Assembly (NCBI GenBank): GCA_009792885.1
Contig: WMCF01000007.1
Location: 10,602,278 to 10,666,277, forward strand
Direction of reading: 5' to 3'
DNA length: 64,000 bases
Source of the DNA: Eremophila alpestris peregrina
Taxonomy: Eukaryota; Chordata; Aves; Passeriformes; Alaudidae
Shown here: positions 24,613-39,600 of the stretch, piece by piece
Numbering within the stretch: the stretch's first letter is position 1
Layout: each line of letters opens with the position of its first letter
Notes under the pieces: generated by a model
Database searches by the model: none
The model's input: the letters and a program-made list of their open reading frames with translations, nothing else
What the model was told of the DNA's origin: nothing
Program-made: the position numbers and the translations under genes

Positions 24613-27600
24613 CTAAGAAAAATATTCAACAGAGCAATACTGTTACAACATTATTGAACATATGCAATTAAATCATTCAATTACTACCCTACTTCTGAAT
24701 GTTCTACACAATTTATTTCAGAAACAGGCCCCAACTCTATTAAATGTAAATCAGGTTCTATGTACCCTCTCCTACTAAAGGTCTTTGAGTATAGTGGAGA
24801 CAATTAATTACATTGATTCTACTGATGCTATAGGCAGTCTATAATTGGAACTCCAGCTGAAAAAGCTGAGTGTTGCATTTATCTACTTAAATTCTAAGTT
24901 TTTAGTCCTGATTTCAGTGGAGATACAATTTAAACACCCATAGTATCAAAACAGTAACAACCCTGTTATTAATATTGTACATCTTGCTTTTAAAAATTAC
25001 AATGATAATTGTAATTTTTCATGCCAAATTTAAATACGAAAGTTTTGACAACTGACTATTATGGTAGACAGACTTGCAAAAGTCAAATTGAGTATTTATT
25101 CAAAATATCAGTGCTCAGTAATATTTAAGAGCAGTGCCATTGTATTTCTAAAGAAGTAGAGTTAATCAGAACAAGTTAAATCTATTCCAATAGGGTAAAC
25201 ATTTTCTGATTAGACAGACAGAAGAAATTAGGACAAGATTCTATGCTGAAGTCAACTGAAAAAAATCTGGATGTAAATATTAACTGCAGGCAAGTTCCAA
25301 CATGTGGAAAATCTGGGCAAACTCCTGCTTAGACAGGAAGCCAGTGGCGTAGTGGTACATAAAAAGTGAGTAAGCTTAACTGTTAGATGTATATGAGAAA
25401 GTAATATATGCTGTATTATGCATGTTAGGAGTGGTAAACATGGCAGTACTGGGAATTATCTCTCTGTGGCAACATCTGTCACCAACTTCATGACTCTTTC
25501 ACTGATATTAATTCTAGAATAAATATCTTTCTCCTTATAGATCTCTCCTCATATATCTCTTCCTTATGCAATGCCAGAGGAAAAATGACAGCAATTTAGA
25601 AAAAAAATAACTCTTTTACATTAAACCTAGTCCTTTTTTAACCTTCTTGACACATGCAACATACTGCCTCTGTCATTCTCTTTAATTTTTGCTCCAGTTA
25701 TTTGGTATGTTTTAAAACACTTATGCAAGAAATATTGAATGTATATAATGTATTTGATATTCCAAGTAATTAAGTAGATTAAGAGCCCAATCTCCAAAGT
25801 GCTGAGAAACATGGGAGATCTTCCATCATCTGTCAAATGAGTCACCACACCACATGGCAAATACCCCTATCAAACAATCTCGGAAATTGCCTGGGTGAAA
25901 TGAGCAGTACTTGCAATTTATGCTGTGACACAACAGACCGATTTTCCCAGGGTACATGCCAAAGCAATTGAAAAAATGGAATTACAAATCAGAAGTTCTT
26001 GATTCCTATCCTTCTGCTCAGCTGGGTACTGAACAGTGCCTCTCACTTTAGAAATAATTTTGTTCCTAGACTTCTCTTTTACAAGCTGCCAGGTACATCA
26101 TCCCCTTCATTTCCCATGAGACACACTGACCTGGGATTGAAATGGATGTCCTCAGGAACTTGCCTGGGATCAGTCACAACTCTGTCATTGTCAACATAGC
26201 TATCCACGTGGGCTGGGATTCTAAATTTGGCCATCTGGACTTCTGAATCACTTAAACCAGCATGAGATATGCGGGCATAACCCAGCCTATCAAATAGGAG
26301 AAGAGTTAGTTTGAAGAAATAACTCAAGACAATTTCACCACATTCTTAATGAGTTTATCTTTTTTTTCCAAGAGTTACACTTTAACTAACACAATTTTCC
26401 ATTTCTGTGAATCTCACCCTCAAAGAACTGAAAGTGCTCCATAGACAGGATCATAACACCATGTCACAAGCATAAAAACTGAGAAACCGTGTTTGACAGT
26501 AAAAATAAGTTCTGTGTCTAAAAACCTTTTTTAAAAATTACAGCTTTAGAATATGAGTGCAGGAATAAGCTCACCAAATTTTCACTTAAAAGATTTCCAT
26601 ATTCAAGAAAGAAACTCAAGCATCAATTGAATGAATAATGAGAAAAATTCAAATTGCAAGTTGAGTTTTAGTTGAGGTTTTTTAGTTGCCTTTTTTTCTT
26701 TTTGACTCAATACCGTTAAGAGAGCTATCAAGTTTACTACTTGTGAACACTGCAGAATTTGCATCATTTATTCAGAATAAGCTGAATTCCATTCTGGTAC
26801 AAACATCACCAAGAGAACAATTTACAAGCAATTTGGTATTAAAAGATATGGAGTGCATAGGTCCTGTGCCTCAATATGGGCTTACACAGTTCAAGTTTCT
26901 ACTAAATCCAGCTTAAAGATTGGCTGGATTAAATCAGCATTTTGCTTCAACAAACCTTAAATCATAGTTCAAAATTTGTATCTTCTGTGTCACATACAAA
27001 TTAGGTCTTAGCAGTCACAGTTTAGAATGAAGTTCCAAAGCCAGAGCTTTGGAAAAATGTAGTTCTGTGCTACCAAAGCAGAGTAGGTCTGAAGGCTTTT
27101 GACACAGAATGATGAAACCTGTAATAGTGTCTTTGCCAATTATATTCAGAGATGCACTACTTCTTGTGATCCTAAGATCAATGTTTCACATAATTTTATG
27201 ATAGATGCAACTGCCCATAAAAATTATTTAGGGATGTAAGACAATCACTTACAAAAGATTATAAAACTGATAACCAGGAAGAGACTTAAACCTACAAATG
27301 AGTGATTCACTTTAACATACCTTATTACTCCCCGATACATAATATAGCTGCACCATCTGTCCCGATCTGTACTGTCAATATCCTAGAAGCAAAAGGGAAA
27401 AAAAATCAAACAAATAAGGTAAGTGTTCATCTGGGTAGGCTTTAAATCATTAACAAGACCAATATGTAAATTCACTGCAGAAAAATATTTTTCTAAACAT
27501 TGTAATAAGGTCGAAAGAAAAAGCTGTTAGACATAGACAAATCAGGCAACTTTTTGATATCTTTTAATGCAGAGCTCATTTTAAAAACAAAAGAATCACA

Positions 27601-30600
27601 GAATTAGAGGCTGTCTGGAGGTCACCTACTTCTAACCGTTATCAAAGTCACTTTGGGCAGGTTGGTCAAGGCTGTATGCAGCAAAATTTTGAATATCTCC
27701 AAGGATGAAGGTTTTACAACTTCACCAGGCCCCTGTTCTAATCCTTGACAACCCTGTGACTTTATTTCTTCTAACTGACATTTCCCTTGGGGCAGCTGCT
27801 GTCCATTGCCTCTTGTTCTTTCATTGTGTAACTCTACCTTCTCTGCAAGATATCATGAGGTAGCTAAAGACTGTATTTGAAAATGGGCATGTGTTTTCTT
27901 CTCTGTCTATATTTAAGTTACCAATTTGAAATATTAAGATTAGTGTTTTCAATATATATTTTCTATGAAGATGAAGTATTTTTATACTACCTTCACATTT
28001 CCATTTTTTATTAATTCAGTATAGTCTCTGGATCCAGGAGCTGAAGTGATGTATCCTAGAAATACAACTTGCTTAGAGCTAGTCTTCAATAAGTTTGAAA
28101 CAGCTATTGCTTGGAGTTTTCTGTCCAAGTCCTCTCTGAAACAAATGGAAAAGACTTTAAGACATATCCGTTTTAGCTCACAATCTTTGTGCTGTGACAT
28201 AGTAAACAACAAATCAATATGGTACCATTTTTGTTGCTCAGTTTTAGAGAGCATGAAAGTTCACAGAAATGTCATGGATTCAAAATTATCACTACATTTG
28301 ATAAAAGCCACATGGTCATGGTTGATGTAATTCACATTCTCTTTCTATCCATTACAGGAACAACATTTTCTATTACTGTTTTGTTTTTAATACTGATACC
28401 AGCACTAGGAAGTGTGAATATTAGTGCTTTGGTTATCTAAGGCTGTGTCTCTGCTTGCATTTAAAATGTAACTGTGCTAGCACAATGTGTTGCATAACAA
28501 AGAACTTCCATGCTAAAAAAATGTTGTTATGGATAGATCACAGTAAATAAAGTCTTAAAGTCTGGGTCCCATGATTTATACAATGTAACTAGAGTTACAT
28601 CATCCCATTAGCATTACTTAATTACATTTGAGATGTATTTCACATCTCTTTAACAAGATTTACACAAGAGTTCCACCATGACCAAAAGCAATAGCGTAAG
28701 TGGAGCCTGGTAAGATACTTCATTGGATCCCATTCTCTGTCCTCGGATTTGTCATAAAATAATGCAAAAGCAGTTATCTTTCTATGATTCTTCATGTTAA
28801 TGACTTTAAACAGTTGTGTAAATCATGTTGTCTTCTAGATTTTGGCAGTCTGGACTAAATAACATTGACAGAGAGAGCTGATTTTGGAACCTGTAAACCC
28901 AAAAGAAGACAACAATTTAAGTGCAGCTATGCTTTCTAAACAGTGGTTCTTCTGACTGAAGCAACTGTATTAGGGAAAAGGAGCACACAGACGTCTCACG
29001 CTGAATTTTTAAAGCCTTCTGATGCTTTCATTTTTGTAGTGGAGTTTTCTCACTGTTTCATGTAAACAATGAAAATGTTATTGTAACTGTCTTGGATGCT
29101 TACATTCTTTCTCCTGGGAGGAGGAAGAATGACAGACTCTTGGACTGACCACTGTGATTGGAGAGGTGGAGACTTCATTCTTCAATCTCTGGCCATGGTT
29201 AGAGATATATATTGAGGTCGAAAAATAAATCTCTCTCTTTTTTTGTGCTTGGAAAACCCAAGCGTGTCATGTCGTCTTTTCGTGTACTAGTGCGACACAG
29301 ATGGGAGACAAAAAAACCCCAAACACTTAGGTAGAAGTCTGACCTAGGTATATGTGAAGTTGCCTGCTCAGCTAGCTGCTCCTTCCAGAAGATGGGATTT
29401 TTTTAAAGGTACAGATATAGTTATAGTCCCACATTTTAAGAATCATTTAAAAACAACCCTAGTTATCCAGTATTCTATAGTCTATGTCAACCTAAGCAGC
29501 AGAAGAAAAAATGTTAAAACAGAGCAGTTATGTGACGTATTTAGTTACAAATTCATTCCCCTCTAAAACACAATCTAATTTGCACTCATTTCCCATGCAT
29601 CTCCTCATATTTTCTCCTTCATCTTTATCTCATGTCTTTGTGAGGGGATAATACAGTGTTATTTTCTTCTACTCTGACAAACAGTTTCTCAGACAGGCAA
29701 GTCTAATCATCGGTGTGAGGCACAGAATTAAATTCCTTTTAATTAAAGGAATTAATTTTAATTTAATTAATTTTAGTTAAAAATGGGGAGTGATTTCTGA
29801 CAACTATATTGATTTAATAAATGGGAAATATATAAGCAATTTGCAGGTTTGGTGCAGTTTCTACTCAGGGGAAGGAAATAGGATACAGAGAATTCCTATG
29901 GCTTTATGAGCAGCTTCTTTGTGTTATAATATCCAGCACCCTATCCGTAAATTTGTCTCTCCATGAATTGTAACAATTTTTTGTTTTTAATTCCGAATCT
30001 TACTACATAGACACAAATATACTAGATATCCCATCAAATACAACAGAAATTACAGCTACAAGGAGCATTCACAAAACTATCTCTTATTAATATTCATTAC
30101 ACAGAAGTAATCAAAACTATGTTCTCAAGAACTGAAATACATGCCTTATTCTTTACCATCACTTATTTGATTTACTGATATAATATTGCTTTTCTGAATT
30201 CAGAGATCAGACTTCCTATTTCCACTTTCATACTCTCAGAAGGACACTGATGGATATTTTTGCTGCTGTTTCAAACCTCCAAGAAAGGAGGTTTCAGATT
30301 CGTTGCTTCAAAAAACAAAACATTTTTCCATTAATGCTGTCTATCTCTAACTGTACCTATCTGCACTCTTTGTGGAACGTAATACATCTATTCCACATGC
30401 AAGATGTCAGAAGGATACTATACTGCACTGAGTTGCATCTGTAGCCCTATATTTGTTTTGACTTTGCAGAACTGTATCTTTAAATCTGTAGCAATTCAGA
30501 TAGTAGGTTCAGCTGAGTTTTGCATGACAGATTTGCACTACTTTAAAAAGTGTTTCAAAATTTTAAACGAGTAGTTTAACCAATTTTAAACTGTCATAGT

Positions 30601-33600
30601 AGTTCTTCAAATGTGCCCTGCTAGAACCAGAATTACAGCAGCAAATTTTAAAGGGTGCAAAAGAAATCCCGTAAATTCACAAACTACATTTCATGACTTT
30701 GTACATTCTATGTAAAAAAAAGTAAAATACCCACTCTTCATTTCCGAAGTGAGCAACAACAAAATCAACCAGCTTCCCTGTGAAGTTGACAGTCAGGGAG
30801 ATGGCAGGTGCAATCTCTCCCTCTGGAGATGGAAGGAGGTGATGGGTCGATTTTACAATTGGATACCTGGATAGTGCCATAATCCTACATGAGGAGAGGC
30901 AAAAAGTTACATTTTGTGAATCACAAGCATCACAAGCACGAAAGTGAACTAAGCAGAAAATGTGAGCAGAACTGAAAAAAACTGAAAAAATGTGAACAGT
31001 CACTGCAAAAAACTATAAAACCAGAATACAAACAATTTCTAGTGGATTCTTCTGAATATAGAAAGTTTCCCTTTAAAATACTGCTTAACTATATGTCTAA
31101 AAATATATTATCAATTTTACACTAAGAAATATCATTCCATAAATATGAACTCTTTCACTGAGCTTTTCACAATCTGTATTTTGGACAAAACAGAATTTTA
31201 TACTACCAGAAATAAAAAGGTATTTTATTAAAGTGAAGTATAGAACTAGATAGAAATACGTATTTAAAATGGAAGATTTCTCTTTTTTTAACTTCTGTTT
31301 GGAACTTTTGCATCAGGTTTTTTAAATGTATTTCATTAATAAAATGTCAGAGAATGACTTCTTTGACCCTTCTGACCCAAATAGACAGGGTCTGGAAGAA
31401 GAAAGTTACTAAATGCCCCCCACATATGCCAAAAATTAAATAGCAATTGCACCATCAGTAGGAAGTTCCATCTGTCAGAGATGTATATCTCCCCCTGAAA
31501 AAAAAGCCACATTATGCGCTAGTATTTTTCCAGAGAAAGGTTTGCAACTGGTAGGTGGTCAAGCATTAAGGTAAAATTAGACACAAAATATCTGGTCAAA
31601 CAGACATGCATGTTTCTATTCCCATCTTCCATTATACTGCCCAAGCTAGATTTATTGAATCCAAAATTTCTCATACCTCCTGGTGCGCTACATTTTCCAA
31701 CCGCTATCACGTTTTTAAGTCTAAAATATAAAATTCTCATAGCCCAAAACAAAATAATGTGAAAAGGGCATCAGATACAGTACTTGGAATGGTAAACTTC
31801 CAAATCTGTACATTAAAGGGCAGGATGCCATTCTCTGCACCACCAAAACCGAAGTGGCTTACAGGGGCAGGCACCAAAATCTGATCATGTTTAGCAATGA
31901 GAAAACTCCATCCACATTGCATGGTAATGCTAATGAATCAAAGCCTGCTCCTAAAGGACAAGCTTCAACAAGTGATTATAGTGATTACCATTCCAACTAT
32001 TCTTTGCTTCTGTATTAGTGCAGCTTGTGTTGGGCAATATATTTACATCTATTTACTGTAACTGTGCATGTAAAGGTGACTCACCCCCAAGTGTGATCTC
32101 TTGTGCTTGGACCAAAATCTGTATAAAATCCCAGTCGTTCTCCTAGCCACATTGTTGGATCATGGTTTCCAATGAATGGTTTAGAGGCATCACTCTCTAT
32201 AATAGTGATAAAATCTGCTTCTAAGATGGCAGGGGAAAAAAAGATATTTTCACATTTATGACTTTTACCTATAAATGTGACTTATAAATAATAACATGAT
32301 GTCATTATTTCCCTTTTGATTACAAAGGGATGAACACAAGCCCTTCAGGGGTCAGTAAAGGCAAATCGATTTTGGCAACAAAGTCACGCCCAAACTTTTA
32401 GGTACTGCAGGCCACACAAATATTGATGAAGATGCACTGAGTGTCTGCTTACCATAGGTCATCCCTGGTGCATAACCAGAGATACACGAGCCTGAAGAAT
32501 ATAGCTGACCTGTGCAGACCTCCTGCCATTTTCAAAAGCATTAGAGATACTGAGCATGCACAAATTAACAGCACAGTAGCAAGTCTACTGCTTTCAATTC
32601 AATGAACAAACATACATCTACACCTCCCTTCATCTAGCAAATCCTACTGTGCTTCAAAGGGTCCTGTGCAAGACACAGCTGGATGTTGTTGCCAAAATAA
32701 TTATTCAGCCCAGAGCAACCTTGCATCAGCCCCAAGGCATGGTAACAGAAGGGTTCACAGCTCCAGTGAACTGCTGACCATCTGCAGCCACTTCACTTTC
32801 TCACAGCATTGTGGTCCCTCCCTGTTTACTTGCAGAGGTGTGGGTTTGCCAGGGGAACATGATGGGTTCCCCCATATTTTAACTGCAGGACACAGGAAGA
32901 ACTGGCATCTAAGAAACACCTGCCCATACCTTGAAGGGAGATGGGAGTCTGCAAGCTGCCCACAGGATGGCTGAACCATTCAGACTCAGCCTGAACAGCA
33001 GCAAGTGCTCCCTTCTTTCTGCAATTATGCCCCTCTTAGAGTGTTCTCCTACACAGGAAGGCAAATTGAGTCAGCTTTCACCCACAGCCCTTCCATAAGG
33101 AATTGTGACCATCCAACACCACAGAATATTTTTTGCTTTTGAAATACCACACGGAGCAGTGTAAAGCCTTGTCAGCAGGGAAAACGGGACCTCAGAGCCC
33201 TTAAGTGGATTCCCAGGTTTTTCCTTCTACATCATTAGCATAACATGCTGATCACAGACACAGTAACTGAAACCACTAAGAAGGGCTGATGTTGGATCCT
33301 TCCAGGGCAGACAGAAATTCCAGTCACAAAAGCCATTGTATCCAATTGTAAAATGTTGCATCTTCACTATTCCAACAGAGAGGTGAGCCCAACAAATGCA
33401 TAGCACCACAGCTTTAAAGGGAACCCCTATCCTAAAGCAGATAGCCACTCTTTTGTCTATGGCTCTCAAAATCAGGAACTCTTCTTATAGGAGTTTCTAG
33501 CCAAACTACGAATGCATGTACTAACAATGTTAATGCACTATTTTATATAACAATATACATGCAAAATAAAACTCTACAATACTGTTTCCACCTATTAGAA

Positions 33601-36600
33601 ATTATGATTTATTAATTTATATTTTCGAATTTGTTGCCTTCTTGGCTTACCAATTGTCTTTTTTAGAAGTGATATTTCATTACCCTTAAGAAATGCCAAT
33701 GGACATAACCAGGTAATGACTTTTTCTAATATTCATTAATTTAAACTATAGGTACCAGAAATGAATGCATTAATTAAAATACATAAATGCAAAGTTTAAA
33801 TAACTGCCCAGACATGAACTATGGAATCACTTGTGTAGAAAAATGCCTGAAATTTCAATTCATTAAATGTCCTGGTTATTTTCTCGTATCACCAGACATC
33901 CAACATAGCCCAGGTCTCTGAACCTTTGGTCATAGGACAATGAAGTGAACGAGGTTAAAATCAGTCCCTTCACTCTTCACTAACTCCTGTGTATCTCTGC
34001 CACAAAATCAAGACTTGCACAGAAGCACCTGTCAGTGCCTTTACATTGTTTGGGTCTGTAAAGCCTGAGCTGCTCAGGAAAATCCTGTGGTGGACTGGAG
34101 AACAACAAATGCTGAAATGGCAGCATGGACATTTCCTAATTCCCTGAACTGCTTTAGATCTTAAACTGCCAGTCCCCTGTCTACCCTATCTCATGGGTAT
34201 CACAGGAAAAAACTAACACCTACAAGCACTGCTGGCCAATTCCTTTCAATGCCCTCTGCAACAGCACTCATCTTGAGTCCAAATTCTTCATTTCCTATAG
34301 CTAATTTTCCGACCATAATCCTGCCCAGAGTAACAGTTTAGTCACTCTTCTTTGCAATAAAATCATGACAACCAAGCTACAATCACTACTTTTCTCGTAT
34401 ACATGGCTCTGGTTCAGTGATGGAAACAGACTTGTCTGTTTCTTCTCTGTATTTGTTGTTTAGGGCATTTGAATTTCACACCCTTTAGGAATTATATAAT
34501 GCCTCACATCTAAAAAAACCCACAGAGAAGTTATAAAACATTGTATTTTATCTAAAAGTATATTTACCTTTATAAATACTATTGTATTTTATCTGAAAGG
34601 ATATTACTTGATTAATTCAAAGAATTTCTCTACAGACAAGTAACTCATCAGCAGTATGAGAAGAAAAGTCCAAATAAGAAATAAAATGTTTCCTCTGACT
34701 AGAAACCTCTTTAAAACATATTAAACAAATTATCACCTCTGCAAATGGATTTTTGACTGAACTGATTGGAACAGTTCACAAATTGAGGAGAAAACCACTA
34801 AACACAGGTTCTGGTGTTAATGTAAAAATGGCTTCAGCTATCAAGCAGGTGTTTTCACTTCTGTCTCTTTAGATGAATCCTCCCAAATATAAATGAAGTA
34901 GGGGAAAAGAAGAGTTACCCGTCTGATTAAGCAAATTAGCTGATCCTTCCAAATTAGACCATCCTTCATTGTCATATCCAAATCTAAAAGGCCAGATCAT
35001 AGCAGAGAAATCTCTTTTTGGAACCTCAAAAAATAAATGGAAAAAAGAAAAATAAAATTTGAATTTTATATATTATAGCTTTGCAGTAAACAACACCAGA
35101 CACATGGTGCCATAAAAGACATACAAGAAGAGATGTTTTAACCAATATATTTTCCTAATAAAGCTCTCAGAATTCCAAAAGACTGAATCTGCTATTAACA
35201 AGGGAATAAAAGTCACCATACTTAAAATGAATTTGTACAAGTAACAGTAAACAAATGAAGAGGTAAGACACAATGCATTTTTTCATCTTACCAAGAGGAA
35301 CTTAGTAATTTGACCACTTTTTGTCACACAATAAGGTACCACAAACCTGAATTAATTGAAAAAAGGGCAACCATATAAATCCATGTCTATTTGTGAATCT
35401 AACACTGAACTCCATGAGTGTCAACCATCTTCTTATTTAATACCTTTGCAATACCTGTTTTCTTACAAGATAGAAAACTAAAATATTCAAATTTTTATCC
35501 AATTTCCATACCTAGTCTAAGTCTAATCTATGTCAACCAACTTTTCAGAGAGCTTCAATTCAGAGTTGTGATATAATATAGAACCATAGAATTCCTTCAT
35601 CTGGAAGAAACCTCAGGAAGTTATGTGTTCAAACTCCACCTACATGAGATCAGGCTGCTAACAGCATTGTCCAGTTTGAATATAGTTCAAATAAACTAAT
35701 TTATAAAAGGAATGTTCAAGTTGAACATATGAGACAAGAATCTCTCAAATTTTCAAAATATTTTTTTCCTTCATACCACCACTATAAATCTCCAAAGACC
35801 CAGACACTTCAATTTGACATGAATTTTTAAATTAAATTTTTGCATCTTCATTTATGTGTTAGTTTTTCTGAATACTTGGTTACAAAGAATTCTTCAGCAA
35901 CAGTTAACACACATAAGCTATCACACACACGTTTTACTGTATATTTGAAAGTTACCATTCTCACAAACACCCTACTCACCCCTTGGCCCAGCTTCTTCTG
36001 GTAAGTTTTGTAACGTAAACCCAATCCAAGCAAACCAACACCAACAAACAGCCACAATACTTGAAACAGAAAAACACAGAAAAAATGTTTTTAAGTCAAG
36101 AAAAAAGAATGTTATTATTGCTGTTAAACAGGACTCTGTTATTCTAAGTGTGCTATTCACAGAATGAGAAATGTGTCCATTTAAGTGACAGCACCAGATG
36201 AAGGCAGTCTATGCATGCAGAATATGTATATTTGTGAAAATGCACTCTCCAAAACACAACATGCTGAGCATATATAATGTACCAAAACTTCTTGGAATAG
36301 TTATGTAAAAATTATACCTACTGAAGAATTCATTATAGGACGAGTAAGAGCATCATGTAAACCCTTCAGTGCTTTCCTCTCTGTGTGCAAGTATGCATTT
36401 GTAGTACACAGTTTTTATCTTGTATTAATACAATTGTGGAATAAAACCTAGTTTACTTCGCAAACCTTTAGATGTCAGAAAGATGTGACTCTTGCCAAAC
36501 TTACAGAGTAGTCATTTGTTGGACATACTCTTGGAAAGACAGTGCAGCTTCACAGAAAGCATATTCAGAGCTTTCTAATTGCTCCTGTAGCATTACAAAT

Positions 36601-39600
36601 AACCACAGTGTGCACTTAAGAGCTCTCACCATCCAGCACAATGTAATTTCATTTACACAGTGGCATATGCTATCTACAATGATTTCAGTGACTCCAGTTT
36701 ATTCTTTCATATATTTAAAAAGATACAAAATTATTTTAATGCAAATTTTATGGAATGGTTTTGTGTATATAAATAAAAATATATTTAATTATATATAATA
36801 TCAATATAAATATATAAATACATTTTATAATGGGAGATGTCAAAAAGGAGGACATGCTACTTATATTAGCACATGTCAAGCAATTTCATACTCTGCAAGA
36901 CACAAAGGTCCATAGGGTGGAAGCTGAGAAAAAGTGCAAGTCTGGGCTTGATGGGGAAGTACAAGAGGTACTGTTGCAACATTACAAGATCAGCTGAGCC
37001 AGGGTTATACTTTGTGACAGGTAGTATTTTGAAATACTAATTTACTTTTGTGAAATGTTTCTTAGCAGTAATATTCAAACCACTTGAAATGGTGCTCATG
37101 TTGTCTCTGACTCACAAACTCTCACATTCTTTTGGCCCTTGAGTACACTGGGTAAAGACCTCCATAAAGATTCCAGAAAGAGCCCTGAAAAACTGTGAAG
37201 CACTATTGTCCTTTTTCCAAATGCAGCAAAATGCACACTAATGACAAGTGATTTGATACAAAGCCACAGAAGAAAAGATTCAGGAATTGGAATCTTCAGC
37301 ATCCTGATCTCTATAGAGCTACCATGCCCTCGTGCCCAGCATTTTGTTCCTCTACCAAACTTCATGCTATTGACAGATGTTTTTCTTTACAAACAGTAAG
37401 CTGACAATGAAAACAAATCAGGGACTCAAATGATTGTAGACAAATAGTTGATAATATTTGTACGGTTTAAAAACCAAGAAGTGATAAAACCTCAGACATT
37501 TGATTTTCATGTCTCTTCAAAACCTAAGGAAAAAAGCAGACCCCATACATAAAATCTGAAAATGTGGGATCCCTGGGCATAGTTGACAGGCAGCAGAGGA
37601 CAATGGTTTCCCGAGGATAGGCCTGGTCTGAACACAAAGCCAGGCCCAAGCCTTGTGCAGTGATGTCCCTGCAGGCCAGCCTCCTCCTGCAGGAGGGTGT
37701 CACAGCGTCCAGCAGCTCTGGGCCAGCCCAGTGCCACCATGCTGCCAGCTACCTCAGAGCCCTGGCAGTGCTGTCACATGGAACCCTCCAAAACCGCCAT
37801 AGCGATTTGGGAAATCTGTCATACCTTTGTACACACTCTGTACACCCCAAGATCCAGAGAGGCCTCCTCCTCAACCACTAGAATCAAACCACAAATGATG
37901 CTGAATCCATTTTCACATTTTGGTTTTTGCCCAGTTTCTTGTCTCTGTTTAACACATTCCATTAGGAGTAGCCTCTACCAGCCATAATCACAGGGAGTCA
38001 GCTCCTCCAGCAGTATACGTCATCTGGACCAGGGAAATACCAACTACCAATCTGTCTAAAACCAGTACCAAAAAAAACATTTCTAAAACATCAAATGTTT
38101 AGAAATGTGGAGCAAATACAACACAGTGTTAAGGTTTTTTTTCCTCAGACAGTATTCCTAGAGTCATGGAGAAAAGGAACTAAAATTATACTCACATAGT
38201 TTAATATAGTTTTTACTCCTTTTGAAGAATGGTTTTTGATTGCTTTTCACTTCAAAAACAGAGCTAAGGTCTTTCTTGGGTCCTGTTAGAAAGCCTACCC
38301 CGATACATAACATTATAAAACCTGTAAAAATAGAATTAAATAGTTTTTTCATAGACCTTTAAACATTTCATAGACAATTAAACATTGCTTACAAACACAT
38401 CCTTTATAAACTGTCAGCTGTTGTGTCACAACACAACCTTATGGTTGCAATAACAAAGCAAAATGCAGATAAATGCTATTCATAACCTGGACAAGAACAA
38501 TTCAGTTACACTTACATATTACAGAACCTTAAAATAACAGCTTGATGAAAAAAGCACATTGATAATGGCACATATATACTATCTTTGACAATGAACTGCT
38601 CTGTCACCAAGAAACAAGTAACACATTTTTCATCTAGGAACTACAAAAGCAATTGCTCAACACTCTGTTATAAAACAGGGTAAGCAGACTGCAGCAGGTT
38701 GGAAGGTCAATTTAACATGGCAGCAACATGTATTCTGGAACTCCGGAGCCAACAAAATTAGTTCTGCTTTTTAAGAACAGAAAACTAAACACACCTTCAG
38801 ATACATTTTAAAAGCTAGTAAGCAACTTCATTGCACTACCTGTTGCAATGCATGGTGATGGAATCTTTTCAATAAGTAGTTCAGACTAATATTACAAGGT
38901 CTTTTTCAATCCCTAATGAGATAAAGAATCCAATTACTCTCAAACAAAGCATGGGAGGATAATGAACTGGATAAGAGCTCTTCTGGAGAAGATATATGCC
39001 CTTAATATCTTTGTGGCATAGTTAATTAATTATAGAAGCTGTATTTTACTTCAGTAATAGCTAACTATTACTCAGTATTCTTTTATTTCCCTTACTTACA
39101 CAACATTAGTTGTAGTGAAGGTTTACAAACCAGGACACTGCACATTGTGTGTGTGCAATGAAGGGGCACACACAAAACCTTTCTGACTGACTCACAGCCA
39201 TTAAAATTGATAAAAATCATGAATCTGATCCCTCAGCATTATATCACATCACAGTGAAGCAGCACAGAAGTTTTGAATGTAATGACCTTACTTTCATTGT
39301 CACTTTTCCTGGTGCAGTTCCCTACCCAAACTGCAGCAAGAGAAAGGCAGGATATTGGACAGGAGAAGAAAGCAAGAAATAGCACTTGCACCTGGAAGAA
39401 ACCAGAAGAAAACAAGCAGTTTGCCAGAAAGTCAAGCTGTAAGGGTAAAAGCACAGCAACAAATACAAAGCCTCATAGTATAATCTTTGATAAGCTATGG
39501 GATGGCATCAAATAAGATATAAACTGAGTAGTCAGATGGAATTTAAACTCATGTAGTGCCATCAGCTGAGATGTGTTCCATGTACAGTTTTCTTTACCAA

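Larger units (their letters stand above)
26287..27990 (-). other. CWH43: CWH43 introns 14 and 13 (exon 14 between them)
   Basis: Intron 14 spans 26287-27320 and intron 13 spans 27383-27990. Intron 13 carries a CR1 fragment; nothing is recognised in intron 14. Confidence 0.8.
30885..34918 (-). other. CWH43: CWH43 introns 11 and 10 (exon 11 between them)
   Basis: Intron 11 is 30885-32084 and intron 10 is 32221-34918. Intron 10 includes a moderately GC-richer block at about 32650-33030 of unknown origin and a diverged 41-bp-period duplication at 34540-34605. No other exon or classified repeat. Confidence 0.7.
35025..38195 (-). other. CWH43: CWH43 introns 9 and 8 (exon 9 between them)
   Basis: Intron 9 (35025-35979) has a CR1 remnant. 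Intron 8 (36060-38195) has a strongly AT-rich patch at about 36770-36830 and a GC-richer block at about 37560-37800 that I cannot classify. Confidence 0.7.
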
